From Rhynchospora pubera (Eukaryota > Streptophyta > Magnoliopsida > Poales > Cyperaceae), in the NCBI GenBank assembly GCA_028095005.1, contig CM051460.1:62597676-62661675 (forward strand): a stretch of 64,000 bases of DNA, written 5' to 3'. This document shows, one piece after another, positions 36,581 through 46,813 of this stretch. Both the position numbers and the translations under genes were made by a program. The notes beneath the pieces are model-generated. The model was given only the letters and a program-made list of their open reading frames with translations, did not search any database and was not told the DNA's origin. The first letter of the stretch is position 1, and every line of letters begins with the position of its first letter.

Positions 36581-36593
36581 TATATATATAGAG

Positions 36594-36992
36594 AAAACCT
36601 TCAATCCAAGCGCTTTGACCGGAGTCCCGGTTAAACCCCGTCAGATCTCAATTTTAAAAGTTCAAATGACCGATCTAAACTGTCAAATATGATCTCCATA
36701 TTGGAATCTCCTTGCCGTCCAAAATTTTTATTTTTTAAAAAATTTTTAAGCAGTTTTTTCGAATTTTCAAAAACAACAATTTTTGTATGGTTCAGAACAA
36801 ATTAGATTAATGATTTTGGAAAATCTAAAAAAATACTTAAAAATTTAAAAAAAAAATGAAATTTTTGGTCGGAAATGAGATTTAAATATGGATATCATAT
36901 TTGACGGTTTGGATCGGTCATTTGAACTTTCAAAATTGAGAACTAACGGAGTTTAACCGGGACTCCAGTCAAAGCGTTTTGATTGAAAGCTT

Positions 36993-36993
<1 letters not shown>
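36594..36993. mobile_element. Foldback element, family F-related, copy 4 (400 bp)
   Basis: The end AAAACCTTCAATCCAAGCGC...GGAGTCCCGG pairs with CCGGGACTCCAGTCAAAGCGTTTTGATTGAAAGCTTT. The interior has CCGATCTAAACTGTC / GACGGTTTGGATCGG and the ATTAGATTAATGATTTT centre. It lies between TA tracts. Confidence 0.75.
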
Positions 36994-37026
<33 letters not shown>

Positions 37027-37030
<4 letters not shown>

Positions 37031-37415
37031 ATGGCTAACGCGCCATCGATGGCACGTGCCATCAATTTTCTATCGACTCGTTTTTTGAAATTCAAAAGTC
37101 AAACGGTCGATCCAAACCGTTCAAGTTAATCAAAATATTCAAATACTTTTGGAGACCAAATTTTATATTTTTTCGAATTTTTTTTGCTATTTATTATGTT
37201 ATTTTTAATTGGAGGCATGAAATACTCTAATCATAATGTTTTTAAAAATATAATAATAAATAGCAAAAAAATTCGAAAAAATATAAAATTTGGTCTCCAA
37301 AGATATTTCAATATGGAGAACAACTTGAACGGTTTGGATTGACCATTTGAATTTGGATCTCGAAAAATGACTTGATGGCACGGGACCCTCCGTGCCATCG
37401 ATGGCACGTTAGCCA

Positions 37416-37420
<5 letters not shown>
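37027..37420 (+). mobile_element. Foldback element, family G, copy 1
   Basis: The ends are GAGAATGGCTAACGCGCC / GGCACGTTAGCCATTCTC, with nested GCCATCGATGGC palindromes. The interior has CGATCCAAACCGTTCAAG and its reverse complement, plus GGTCTCCAAAG. It is inverted relative to the copy at 41537. Confidence 0.8.
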
Positions 37421-37450
<30 letters not shown>

Positions 37451-37451
<1 letters not shown>

Positions 37452-37770
37452 GATGGCTAACGTGCCATAGAGTCGTTTTTTGAGATCCAAAATTCAAATG
37501 CTCAATCCGAACCGTTCAAGTTATTCACCATATTAAAATATCATTGGAGACCAAATTTGACATTTTTCGAATTTTTCTGCTATTTATTATGATGTTTTTA
37601 AAAAACGTTATAATTGGAGTATTTCAGACCCTCCAATTTGAACATATCAAAATAAATAGCAAAAAAATTAAAAAAAATATAAAATTTGGTCTCCAATGGT
37701 ATTTCAATATGGTGATCAATTTGAATGATTTGAATTGACTGATTGAATTTCGGATCTTAATATGGTATTT
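37451..37770 (+). mobile_element. Foldback element, family G, truncated copy 2
   Basis: It starts GATGGCTAACGTGCCAT and follows copy 1's plan (CAATCCGAACCGTTCAAG ... GGTCTCCAATGG), but the right terminal palindrome is missing. It lies directly after copy 1, separated by (CT)n(TA)n. Confidence 0.7.
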
Positions 37771-38053
37771 CAATACGTTGCATGCAAATTGCAACATATG
37801 TGCGCATGAAAGAGATATTTGTGTTGTGAGGAAAAAGTGGTAGGTAGAGAGAGCGAGAGAGATTAATAGCAAGCTAGGCTTCATGTTAGCTAGATGTAAT
37901 GTTTTTGTTTGCATGGATCGATATGCATGCTGTCTCCAAAATAAAAATAGAATAACGGTATTTGATTAGGACTAAATTGAAAAGTCGTTATCCATGCAAA
38001 CGCACAATGCACTGCCCACCTCAACCTCAAAATCTGTTCTCGTCAATTAGTTG

Positions 38054-38055
<2 letters not shown>

Positions 38056-38114
<59 letters not shown>
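38056..38114. repeat. (CT)n microsatellite, about 29 units
   Basis: An uninterrupted CT run. It generates spurious Ser-Leu repeat frames. Confidence 0.95.
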
Positions 38115-38116
<2 letters not shown>

Positions 38117-38400
38117 AGAGCTTTCACAAGGCAGACCTGCCTGATCATTGTTATTTCCTCACAAAAGGGAAAGAAGCAAACCAAAAGAAAGAAAGCAAGA
38201 AAGTCGATAGAGATGAGAGGAAGACTTGACATATATATTATTTAACTACTTTTATTAATCAGAACTGTTCCATTCCTGAGCTGTTTTTTTTTGTTCTTTC
38301 CTTCTCGATTCTTCCCTTGTGTGTGTACGTCTATACATATGCATAATATATCTTCCATTAATTTTATCTATATATGCGATTATGCGTAAGTCCATACATA

Positions 38401-38401
<1 letters not shown>

Positions 38402-38467
<66 letters not shown>

Positions 38468-38468
38468 C
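38402..38468. repeat. (TA)n(TG)n compound microsatellite
   Basis: About 20 TA units followed by about 12 TG units. Confidence 0.95.
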
Positions 38469-38786
38469 AGTGTGTATTGTTAATTAATTACACAACATGC
38501 ATGAAACTTAATTAAGTCTCCACATCAGTGACAACGAGCTTTCAGTTACTATTATATATCTAGGCTGTATAAAATTATAGTTCTGTTAAATAAAGGAATC
38601 TAATTAATTACTATATATATTGTTTTTAGCACACTTATATCTTTGACTTTCGAGTTAATATAAAATGTTGTTAAAAAATAATAAAAGAATTATTTAAATA
38701 CATATCTCATGAAACATTAATATATTAACATCTATTTGTTTGGAATTGAATTTAGATTCCAAACTTTACAATTAATTAATATATTA

Positions 38787-38947
38787 GGGGCCATTTTGAT
38801 CGCTAGGAATAAGAGGAATAGTCTATTCCTAGGCGAAAAATATTGAAAAGTGTGTAACTTTGGGAAGAATTTGAATGGTTATGAATAAATTTACGCCTAG
38901 AAAGAGACTATTCCTCTTATTCCTATGCGATCCAAACGGCCCCCCCC
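38787..38947. mobile_element. PIF/Harbinger-like MITE, copy 2
   Basis: The ends GGGGCCATTTTGATCGCTAG and CGATCCAAACGGCCCC are inverted over about 45 bp (both include AGGAATAAGAGGAATAGTC). The flanks are TTA on each side (38784-38786 and 38948-38950), the PIF/Harbinger target. The core matches the MITE at 31857. Confidence 0.85.
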
Positions 38948-38950
38948 TTA

Positions 38951-40868
38951 AATTCCAAACTACGTTGCTAACAAAAAAAAGCCAATGGTGCAGAATCCTT
39001 CTCATAAAATTTTTCTCGTAAATATTTAACAAATTTTTAGATGAGCTATCGTACTATTAAATTAGGCAATCGGTAATTATTTTTCTTATCTATTCCATGC
39101 TTCTTTTTGAAAAATTTATAGTTTCGTTGCAGTACGAGTAACTAATAATTGTGTAATTTCGAAATGTTTCTTTATTTAATTTCAACATAGAATGAACACA
39201 AATAATACATATTGCAAATTGTACAATTTGAACGTAGAATATAAGCCCTGAACTTAACAAATGTCACAAGTTTTCTAGAGATTAATTAATTAAAAATTGG
39301 ATGCGCTTTAGACTAACTAGATAAAACATGTTAACTCGATGGTAAATATTTCGACGACGGCTCCCTTTTTTTTCTGCCCAATTAGCATATGCATGTACTC
39401 ATTCATCGATCATATATATAATATTTTTGAGGCTCAATTTATGAATCTCTTGTGTTTCATTTACAATTATGATAGAGTGTGATTTATTTTTGCTTGTATG
39501 AGTTGTAGGAATGTTATAAATTAATGTTCCTAGGTCTAAATAATCAAGCCATTTTTATTAATTCCTCCAGGTGAAATATGCGCTGTTGTATGAATATTGA
39601 ATTTAGCTTCTACATTTCACATGATAAATTTTAAAAGTAACTAAGTAAGTTTAATTTGGGATTCAACTTAATATGCATAGTCTAAATTATGCACTTATGA
39701 GACTTACAAATGTGACGAGATACTTTATCATTTATCCAATGGTTCAAATTTGAACGGTTAAACACCAAATGATACTCAATCTAAATGAAACTTAATTGAT
39801 GATCCACATATATCCATCATTTTTTTTCAACAATATAGAATTAATTTGAGGATATCTTATCAAAAATGAAATAGAGAATTTAATTTTCACAAGCATATTA
39901 GAATGAATTAATTAGTCGCCAGGCGACAAAAGTGACCGACCCCACGTACCCCTCAGAAATGAGAAATCAAAGAGAGTAAAATGTGACGTGGCGGCGTCGG
40001 TGGGTTGAATTTGAATGCACCATATGGCTAATTCCCCAATTCAGTTTCAATTTAGTTTAATTTATGGGCGTTATCATGATGATTAATTACGTACATGCGA
40101 TGCGACTATGCGAGGAAAAGAGGAAAAGGAGTTGAGAGAGTAGCCTCTCTGGAGGTGCCACGTGTCCATGCCGTCTAATTGCATCCCGTCCGCTTCTCTG
40201 TCTGTGTGAAGCTGCGTATATACATAATACATGATACATTGATACATGCATGATGCATAGAACCGCCAAACTTACATACAGCTGAGCTGGACTGAGCTGG
40301 GCCCCCACTTTCATTTCATTTTATTTTTAGTATGCTGCATAATGATATACATGCCATCGATATCATATCATATCATATCAGATTTTATTTGATTTTCCCA
40401 TGCCGGTCCTGAATCCTGATCCATCCGCTGGAATTAAATTTAATTAATATCTTCGCCTTCTACAAGATTTGACGGTTCAGATCGATCATGCCTTTTACAA
40501 AATTTAATTAGCACTTAGCAGGCATCTAATCAAGAATAAAGAGACATCAAACTAATAGAAAGATACAACAATTTTCCTCTCTTTTGGCAAGATCCCTTCT
40601 TGCCGACGGTAAAGAAACTCTACGGCCGCAAGGCACTGCATCAGTTTGGATTCTGAGACTCACTGACGTAGCAATTAGAACAAGAAAGCTGTTTTCACTC
40701 GGAGAAAATAGAAACAAGAGACACAATAGGTTTCTAATATTTCATAACTTTTAACTTCGATCAGCATCCAACCCTAATCAAAGTTGTTGGTTATGCCTAC
40801 AACAACAAAGAAAACAAAATAATTGTTAATACAAATAACATTAAATAACTAACTATACTAAAATTAAT
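38951..40868. other. No recognised gene
   Basis: AT-rich with no motif-bearing frame. A GC-richer patch at 39910-40330 contains a G-box core CACGTG at about 40159, but no gene can be attached to it. Confidence 0.35.
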
Positions 40869-41214
40869 TTAGGCCTTCCTTTGTTTCTTATGCCACTGTT
40901 CCTGTCTTTTTTGGTCCACTTGGATCATGTAATTATGAGCAATCTGCTCTACATCAATCTATTCCACCAAATAAAAACTTGACCTCAAATTTTTTGGGTA
41001 CAATAACTCATTATATAGGAAGAATGGTTAAATATTTGCCACAATAAATGTCTTAGATATATCCATTTTAACCGGTAGCTCCATCCATAAGAATCATCAT
41101 TGTTCTTATTCTCCATCTGATAAGATCTATACTTCTTACGATGCAATTTGTTGTACTTACCTACTAAAAAACTTTCCTTCCTCAAGATCACCATCACTCG
41201 ATCACCAATAATAT
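40869..41214 (-). pseudogene. C-terminal remnant of a Ty3/gypsy polyprotein
   Basis: The minus strand reads GDRVMVILRKESFLVGKYNK then LHRKKYRSYQMENKNNDDSYG, the post-integrase GD-x-V...LR-x-E...P-x-G-x-YNKL...KKYGPY block of plant gypsy polyproteins. The following ISKTF and LYP motifs lie in other frames, so at least two frameshifts are present. The frame ends at TAA (40869-40871). The element's upstream part is gone, replaced at 41221 by a MITE. Confidence 0.7.
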
Positions 41215-41220
41215 AGAAAA

Positions 41221-41520
41221 TTGATTACTGTCATCTGCAGTTTTGCCATCCCTACCATCGCTAAATATAAAGTGAACATATACAGCAAACAAAGTGAACA
41301 TATAGATGATCTAACTGAACACATACAAACAAATAAGTTCAATGAAAATAAGTTGAATATGTATGTAAACTTCTGAACAAGTGATGACAACACTTATTTG
41401 TTTGTAAGTGTTCACTTAGATCCTCTATATGTTTACTTTATTTGTTGTATATGTTCACTTTATATTTAGCGATGGCTGGGATGGTATATTTGCCGATGAC
41501 ACTTATAATTCCAGAATAAT
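41221..41520. mobile_element. Foldback MITE with about 120-bp arms
   Basis: The left arm (41221-41345) contains TTGCCATCCCTACCATCGCTA and repeated AAAGTGAACATATA. The right arm (41388-41520) is its reverse complement, TAGCGATGGCTGGGATGG. The loop is about 40 bp. Confidence 0.75.
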
Positions 41521-41536
41521 ATATATATATATACAG

Positions 41537-41932
41537 AGAGAATGGCTAACGTACCATCGATGGCACAGAGAGTCTCGTGCCATCAAGTCATTTTTCGAGA
41601 TCCAAAATTCAAATGGTCAATCCAAACCGTTCAAATTGTTCTTCATATTGAAATATCTTTGCAGACCAAATTTTATATTTTTTCAAATTTTTTTGTTATT
41701 TATTATGATATTTTTAAAAACATTATGATTAGAGTATTTCAGGCCCTCCAATTTGAAAATATCATAATAAATAGTAAAAAAAATTCGAAAAAATGTAAAA
41801 TTTGGTCTCTAAAGGTATTTGAATATTTTGATCAACTTGAACGGTTTGGATCGACCGTTTGACTTTTGAATTTCAAAAAAAATGAGTCGATAGAAAATTG
41901 ATGGCACGTGCCATCGATGGCGCGTTAGCCAT

Positions 41933-41936
<4 letters not shown>
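41537..41936 (-). mobile_element. Foldback element, family G, copy 3 (400 bp)
   Basis: GAGAATGGCTAACGTACC ... GGCGCGTTAGCCATTCTC ends, with interior CCAATCCAAACCGTTC / GAACGGTTTGGATCGACC. Its right half matches the left half of the 37027 copy, so the orientation is opposite. Confidence 0.8.
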
Positions 41937-41978
<42 letters not shown>

Positions 41979-43984
41979 GAATTTTGCTATGGTGAGTTCC
42001 AACTCACAGGGGCCCTGGTGAGTCGCAATCCAGGCCGTTCAATCCGCTTCAAGATTCGTGCAAACCAGATAACACGATGAGTTGCTGAACGATTAAAAAT
42101 TTCTGTTCCGTCTGCGAAAATCGCTCCGTTTCGTCTCTCTCTCTCTCATTCCCCTCTCCGCTTCTCTCTAAATCAAAATGAAACAGATTTCGCCTCCACT
42201 TGAAAACCTAGAAAACTGATCGGAGGAGAGAGTTGGTCGGAGCTCCTCCCCTTTGATCCTTTTGTTTGTCAAATACTTCGTCTCTCTCTCTCTCTTTCTC
42301 TCTCTCTCTCACTCTCTTCGATGCGGCAACAGATTGGAGAGCAATAGAAACCCTAGATGGATTGAAGAACATTTTTTCGCACCTCCTCACGCCTGGATCG
42401 GAGCTCCTCCCCTTCGATCGGTTCATTGCGATATAGCGCACATGTTCTCTTTCTTTTTCTACCTCTCCTTCTCTTTCTCTCTCTCTCTCTGTGGATTTGA
42501 GTCAGATTGGTATTTTCCTGAAGTGCACAATTAATTTGAGTTAGATTGTTCTTCCTTCTATACTGGTATTTTCCAGATTCCCTCAAATGCAATTGACATG
42601 TTCATTATTCTAAGTTCTGTTGAATATAAGCACTAGAGCGATAATTTCAATTGACATTGTTTTATGTTATATTTTTAGATTCCCTCCTGAGCCTTAATTT
42701 TTGCTCATTAGTGCAATTTAACTTGAGTATGTGACAAATAGCATAAGGATATGCCAAGTAGCCTTTTGATGCAGGATTGTAATGTAGGATTGATTTGATG
42801 CAGTTTATGTTTTATATGCCAAGTAGCCTTTTGAGGATGTTGGTCAGAGTCAGACAAACCATTTTGAAGTTGTTTGTTGTAAATGGTCAATTAATGAAAA
42901 ATTTGAAGCTAAGATTTTGAAAATCTAAATCTGGAGTACATGTTTTTAACAAGGGTTAGTGCTTAATTGATTACTAGTTCTAGAATTTGGTACGGTACAT
43001 AGTGGGAGTTGTAAAGTACCAACAAAAAAAAACAATATTTGGATGCTTATGTAGAGTTTGGTACGGTACATAGTTTGGATGGACTTGTTACATATCTGGT
43101 TGAGGGTTGATGTTCAAATAGTTCATTTTCAATTTTTGCAATTACTGTGGACGAGCTGGTACCATAACTCCCTATTAGTTCATTTTCATTTTGTACTGAC
43201 AACAATTGAGAACAACCAAATGTATAGTGCTATAACCAAATGCATGACCTGGCGCCTATAAAAATAGCAAAGTGTACTCAACCAATGAGAGACAAAGTAT
43301 AAAAATAGCAAAGTATACTCGGCATCTAAGTTGAAGTAACTAGTTTAAAAATAATTTTCTCAAAGTAAAATAGAAAATTAAAGAAAACATATTAACAAAA
43401 TGGAGAGAAGAATACCAGAACATGCCCCAGTTTGCCTCTTACATATTAACTTGTTTCCCAGTTACGAGATAAGCATGTCCTAGATAACACAGACCATGCA
43501 TTATTTAAACAAGAAATACTAGAACATGATGTAATTGAAACTTAAACATACCCGTTTACATGATGTAATTGAAACTTAAACATTCTTACATTCAGTATTA
43601 CATTCTAGCAAGAAATAGTAGAACATGAAATTTAAACATTCAGTATTACACACAACTTCTCTTACATCAAAGCTTGAAATAGAAATAGAAATTTAAACAT
43701 GAAATAGAAATTTAATCAACAACAGTGCTAGTTCTTCATCATAGCCAAGCCCTTCTTCATCAGTGCCAAGGTCTTCTAATTGGCAAAGCTCTTCTTACCG
43801 ACAAAGTTCTTCAACTCCGATGTAGGGATCGTTAACACCCAACTGTTCAATAATTTTGAACACAATTAAATAAAAATATTTTGAAATAATAGTATTTTGA
43901 ATGATAAACAATAAGCCCTGTAACCTAACTAAGTTCATGAAACCTAACTAAGTTTATAAAAGCCACAATATACAAATGCCAGAA
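41937..43984. other. (CT)n/(TA)n tracts, leader-like CT-rich DNA, no convincing gene
   Basis: 42000-42540 is CT-rich with a duplicated phrase GATCGGAGCTCCTCCCCTT. It begins with GCTATGGTGAGTT, like the family F end, so it may be the left part of another long-ended element whose right end I could not find. 42600-43984 is AT-rich. A short minus-strand stretch at 43710-43830 reads acidic (DEEGLGYDEEL) but has stops. Confidence 0.35.
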
Positions 43985-45210
43985 TATAAGTGTCGCGGCT
44001 TTTTCGTCATTCTCTCGAAGAATGGAATTTGATTTCCTCGAGAAATGGGAACATAGCCTTGGATTCACCCCCCTTAAGGTTCGATCTCTGTTTGAGTATC
44101 TCTTTACGACAAGAGAACCAAAACATGAGTCGCTTCTTAAAGAGGTTTGTTGATTTCGTGGGTCCTTTCTTTCCAGTAGGCGCAAGCCCCTACTGTTAAT
44201 TACCTCGTGATCGCTCACGAGAACCTCTGATTAAGGAATCTAAAGAATTATATGTAAAGGCTAGGAAAATTGTTTGTTTTGTGTTTATTTTATTTCTTTT
44301 GGTTTAGACCGGACTCGATTGGTGTACCAGACCTAATCAACGGGACACAATTTAGGACACTTAAATGATTTTGTTATTTGAGATAGACTTGATTTTAGTT
44401 TTGATGTTGGGGCGTTGTTTGCGATCCTTAGGCTACTTTGGATCTTTGGATGATTCAAATTTGGATTTGGGTTTTCAAGGCTATTTTGGGCCTTGGGATT
44501 TAGATTTGATTTAAAGGCTATTTTGGGCCTTTCGATTTGATTTGGATTTGACTTGAATTTCAAGGCTATTTTGGGCCTTGGGATTTGGATTTGATTTGAA
44601 GGCTATTTTGGGCCTTTCGATTTGATTTGGATTTGACTTGAATTTCAAGGCTATTTTGGGCCTTTGTGAGAATTTCTGATTTTTGGATCACATGGAGTTG
44701 GCTTCGATTTGCTGAAGGGATTTCATTCACCTTTAATTGAAGAGGTTTTGGTCTTGATTTCGGGTTTCGTGTTTGGACTTTTAATTTCTTAAGTTTCTCT
44801 TTGGGTTTTACCATTTTCACAATTTTATTTTATTTTCATTTTTTAATTTTAGACTTTTGAAATACCTTTTTATATTTTTAATTATGTTTATTTTTTAAAA
44901 ATGCATGATATTTAATGTATTTCTTTTACAATTTCATTTCTATTATTTTAAAATGATATAAATATTTATTTTTGAAAATTTGTTGGAAGGATTTAATCAA
45001 GTTTTGAAATCATTTAGAATTTTACAAAATTGATTTAACATCATTTTAGAATTTTATAAGATTTATTTAATATTGAAAATACTTCAAAAAATATGAAAGA
45101 TCAATAATTTGACAGATTTTTATATCAAAATATCAGTGAATTTAGTTTATTTAGATTTTTAGAATTTTATGGATATTTTATTTGAATTTTTCTGAGTTTT
45201 CTACTATTTT
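43985..45210 (+). repeat. Dispersed retroelement-related repeat, copy B
   Basis: Homologous in reverse to 3790-5890 in three blocks: 43990-44240, 44740-44790 and 44860-45210. GTGTCGCGGCTTTTTCGTCATT at the start, the GGTTTCGTGTTTGGACTTTTAATTTC block and the CACTGATATTTTGATATAA block (read on minus) are shared. The array between them is different. Confidence 0.65.
44470..44670. repeat. Tandem array with 85-bp higher-order unit
   Basis: GGCTATTTTGGGCC recurs at 44479, 44516, 44564, 44601 and 44649, giving alternating 37 and 48-bp spacings. Confidence 0.9.
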
Positions 45211-46134
45211 TCATGAATTTTCAAAGTTTCTGCTCATGTGGAATTTTCTGATTGGTCCACGTGTGCACAGGGGCTTGACATGGCTTCAACTTGACGTTGA
45301 GTTGGTGCTGACGTGGCGTTTATTTCATTTTATTTTATTTTATTTTCTGACAAGTGGGACCCACATGTCAGGTTGACTTTTGACTTCAAAATATTTGGTG
45401 TAATTAGTCATGTTTGTGTCAGTGACCCGCCACAAGAGCTTTGGCCACAACGGATCGCGTATGGCGCTGGTTTGAACCCTTCTTCCCCGCTTGGAGATGG
45501 TTTTTATGCAATTTAGCCCTCGAAACTTCGTCGGCGAAATTACGTCGATTCAGTCCACCATTTTGGTTGAGGCGTGGTGCGTTGGAGTCGTGTGACTATG
45601 GAGAACACATTGGTGCCATCAATTGAAGCCATGGAGATTGATGTTGCCTGATAAGACCTGAGGAGTCTCGGACCTCCATTAATGGAGTTCGACACTTCCT
45701 ACGTCCTCTCCTTTGCCAGTTTGAGCATTTATGCACCCACTGAGGTGCCTGGATAATGTTTGTAAGATTGATGAAGTTTGAAGAAAGCTGCAACAGGGCG
45801 ATTTGGACTGAGGCATTTCGGCTCCAATTTGAACAGAGATGAAGTTCTGCCATGGGACCCACTTGGCCATCCTTTTGTGCCAGAGACGATCTAGATAGCT
45901 TCAGGGCATTGATTTTAGTTTGTCAATGTATTTAATTTGATTTGAGGCCTCACAATTTGGTGTAAGAGCCAAAGGGGTAGAAAGTACATTTTTGTTTAAA
46001 TTTTGACTTGCATGCAAGTGGACTCACAGCATAGGTTTTCGTTTTGATACTCATATTAGATTGGTTTGAGTTTAATTTAAATATTTAAATTACTTAGATT
46101 GCGAGACTAAACCATTTGGCATCTTTCACAGTTT
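45211..46134. other. Retroelement-flank DNA, no gene recognised
   Basis: A continuation of the repeat neighbourhood with CACGTG-containing, GC-richer DNA (45230-45900) and short meaningless frames. It was contiguous with 59410 onward before the Tat element inserted, as the ACCAC duplication shows. Confidence 0.5.
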
Positions 46135-46139
46135 ACCAC
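46135..46139. repeat. Target site duplication ACCAC (left)
   Basis: An identical 5 bp follows the 3' LTR at 59405-59409. Confidence 0.9.
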
Positions 46140-46728
46140 TGATATGGTCAGATTCGGATACGGGCTTAGTAATTACGAAAAGCCTTGTATAAAGCCTTTT
46201 TAGAGAGAGGAGCCCACGAGCCGTTGTGATGAGAGTGGGCCCGAGGCCGTTGCGCTCAGAGTGGGGTCAGGAACCGTTAAAGGGAGCTCTCACCGGTGGG
46301 TCCCCAGGAGAAAACGGTTTCTGAGCACAGATGTCCCTTCCGTAACGATCACGAGATGTTATGTGGCCTTTGGGCGATAGTTGTTCAAAGAGCCTCGACT
46401 CAACCTCGCACTCAGCCTCGCCCAAATGGACGCTGGTCATAGGCGAGAAAGGAACATGTCGGGGTTGAGGGAGGTTACAGCGACCTTCATGTCGCAGTTG
46501 AATAAGGAAGATGAGAACACGAGAAGGCCACAAAAGATCCGATGCGATGGGGGACCACCAGATGACTATAAATAGGAACCCCTCTCTATAGGGAAGGGGG
46601 GTTAGACATTCTGTAAACTAATAAATATCATGTACTAAGCTGATTAAAAGAAAGATAAATTTCCTATTTCTTATTCTTCTTTATCTAAACTCCTTGTTGA
46701 GATCTATGAGCTAGATTGTAGGTTATCA
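46140..46728 (+). repeat. 5' LTR of the Tat element
   Basis: It runs TGATATGGTCAG ... GTAGGTTATCA, with 5-bp mirrored ends TGATA/TATCA. By eye it differs from the 3' LTR at two sites in 589 bp: a G/T near 46478 and a T/G near 46622. A TATA box lies at 46567-46574. The short minus-strand frames inside are fortuitous. Confidence 0.95.
46567..46574 (+). promoter_or_regulatory. LTR TATA box
   Basis: TATAAATA followed by a CT-rich start region within the 5' LTR. The 3' LTR has the same box at 59243-59250. Confidence 0.75.
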
Positions 46729-46730
46729 AC

Positions 46731-46743
46731 TGGCGCCCACCGT
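46731..46743 (+). other. Primer binding site
   Basis: TGGCGCCCACCGT starts 2 bp after the 5' LTR. The TGGCGCC core pairs with tRNA ends in GGCGCCA. The exact tRNA is not certain. Confidence 0.75.
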
Positions 46744-46813
46744 AAATTACAAAGAGCTCATCCTAACAATCGAGAAATACGACTTTTTTCTTATTGTTTG
46801 AGCTCCAATTCGC

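Noticed and set aside
38051..38245. Ser-Leu repeat protein
   Set aside because: Translation of a (CT)n microsatellite.
43925..44218. 97-codon minus frame
   Set aside because: Lies wholly in the dispersed repeat also found at 5.6-5.9 kb and has no domain.
46267..46533. 88-codon frame repeated at 58943-59209
   Set aside because: It lies in both LTRs on the antisense strand; its duplication reflects the LTR pair, not a gene family.
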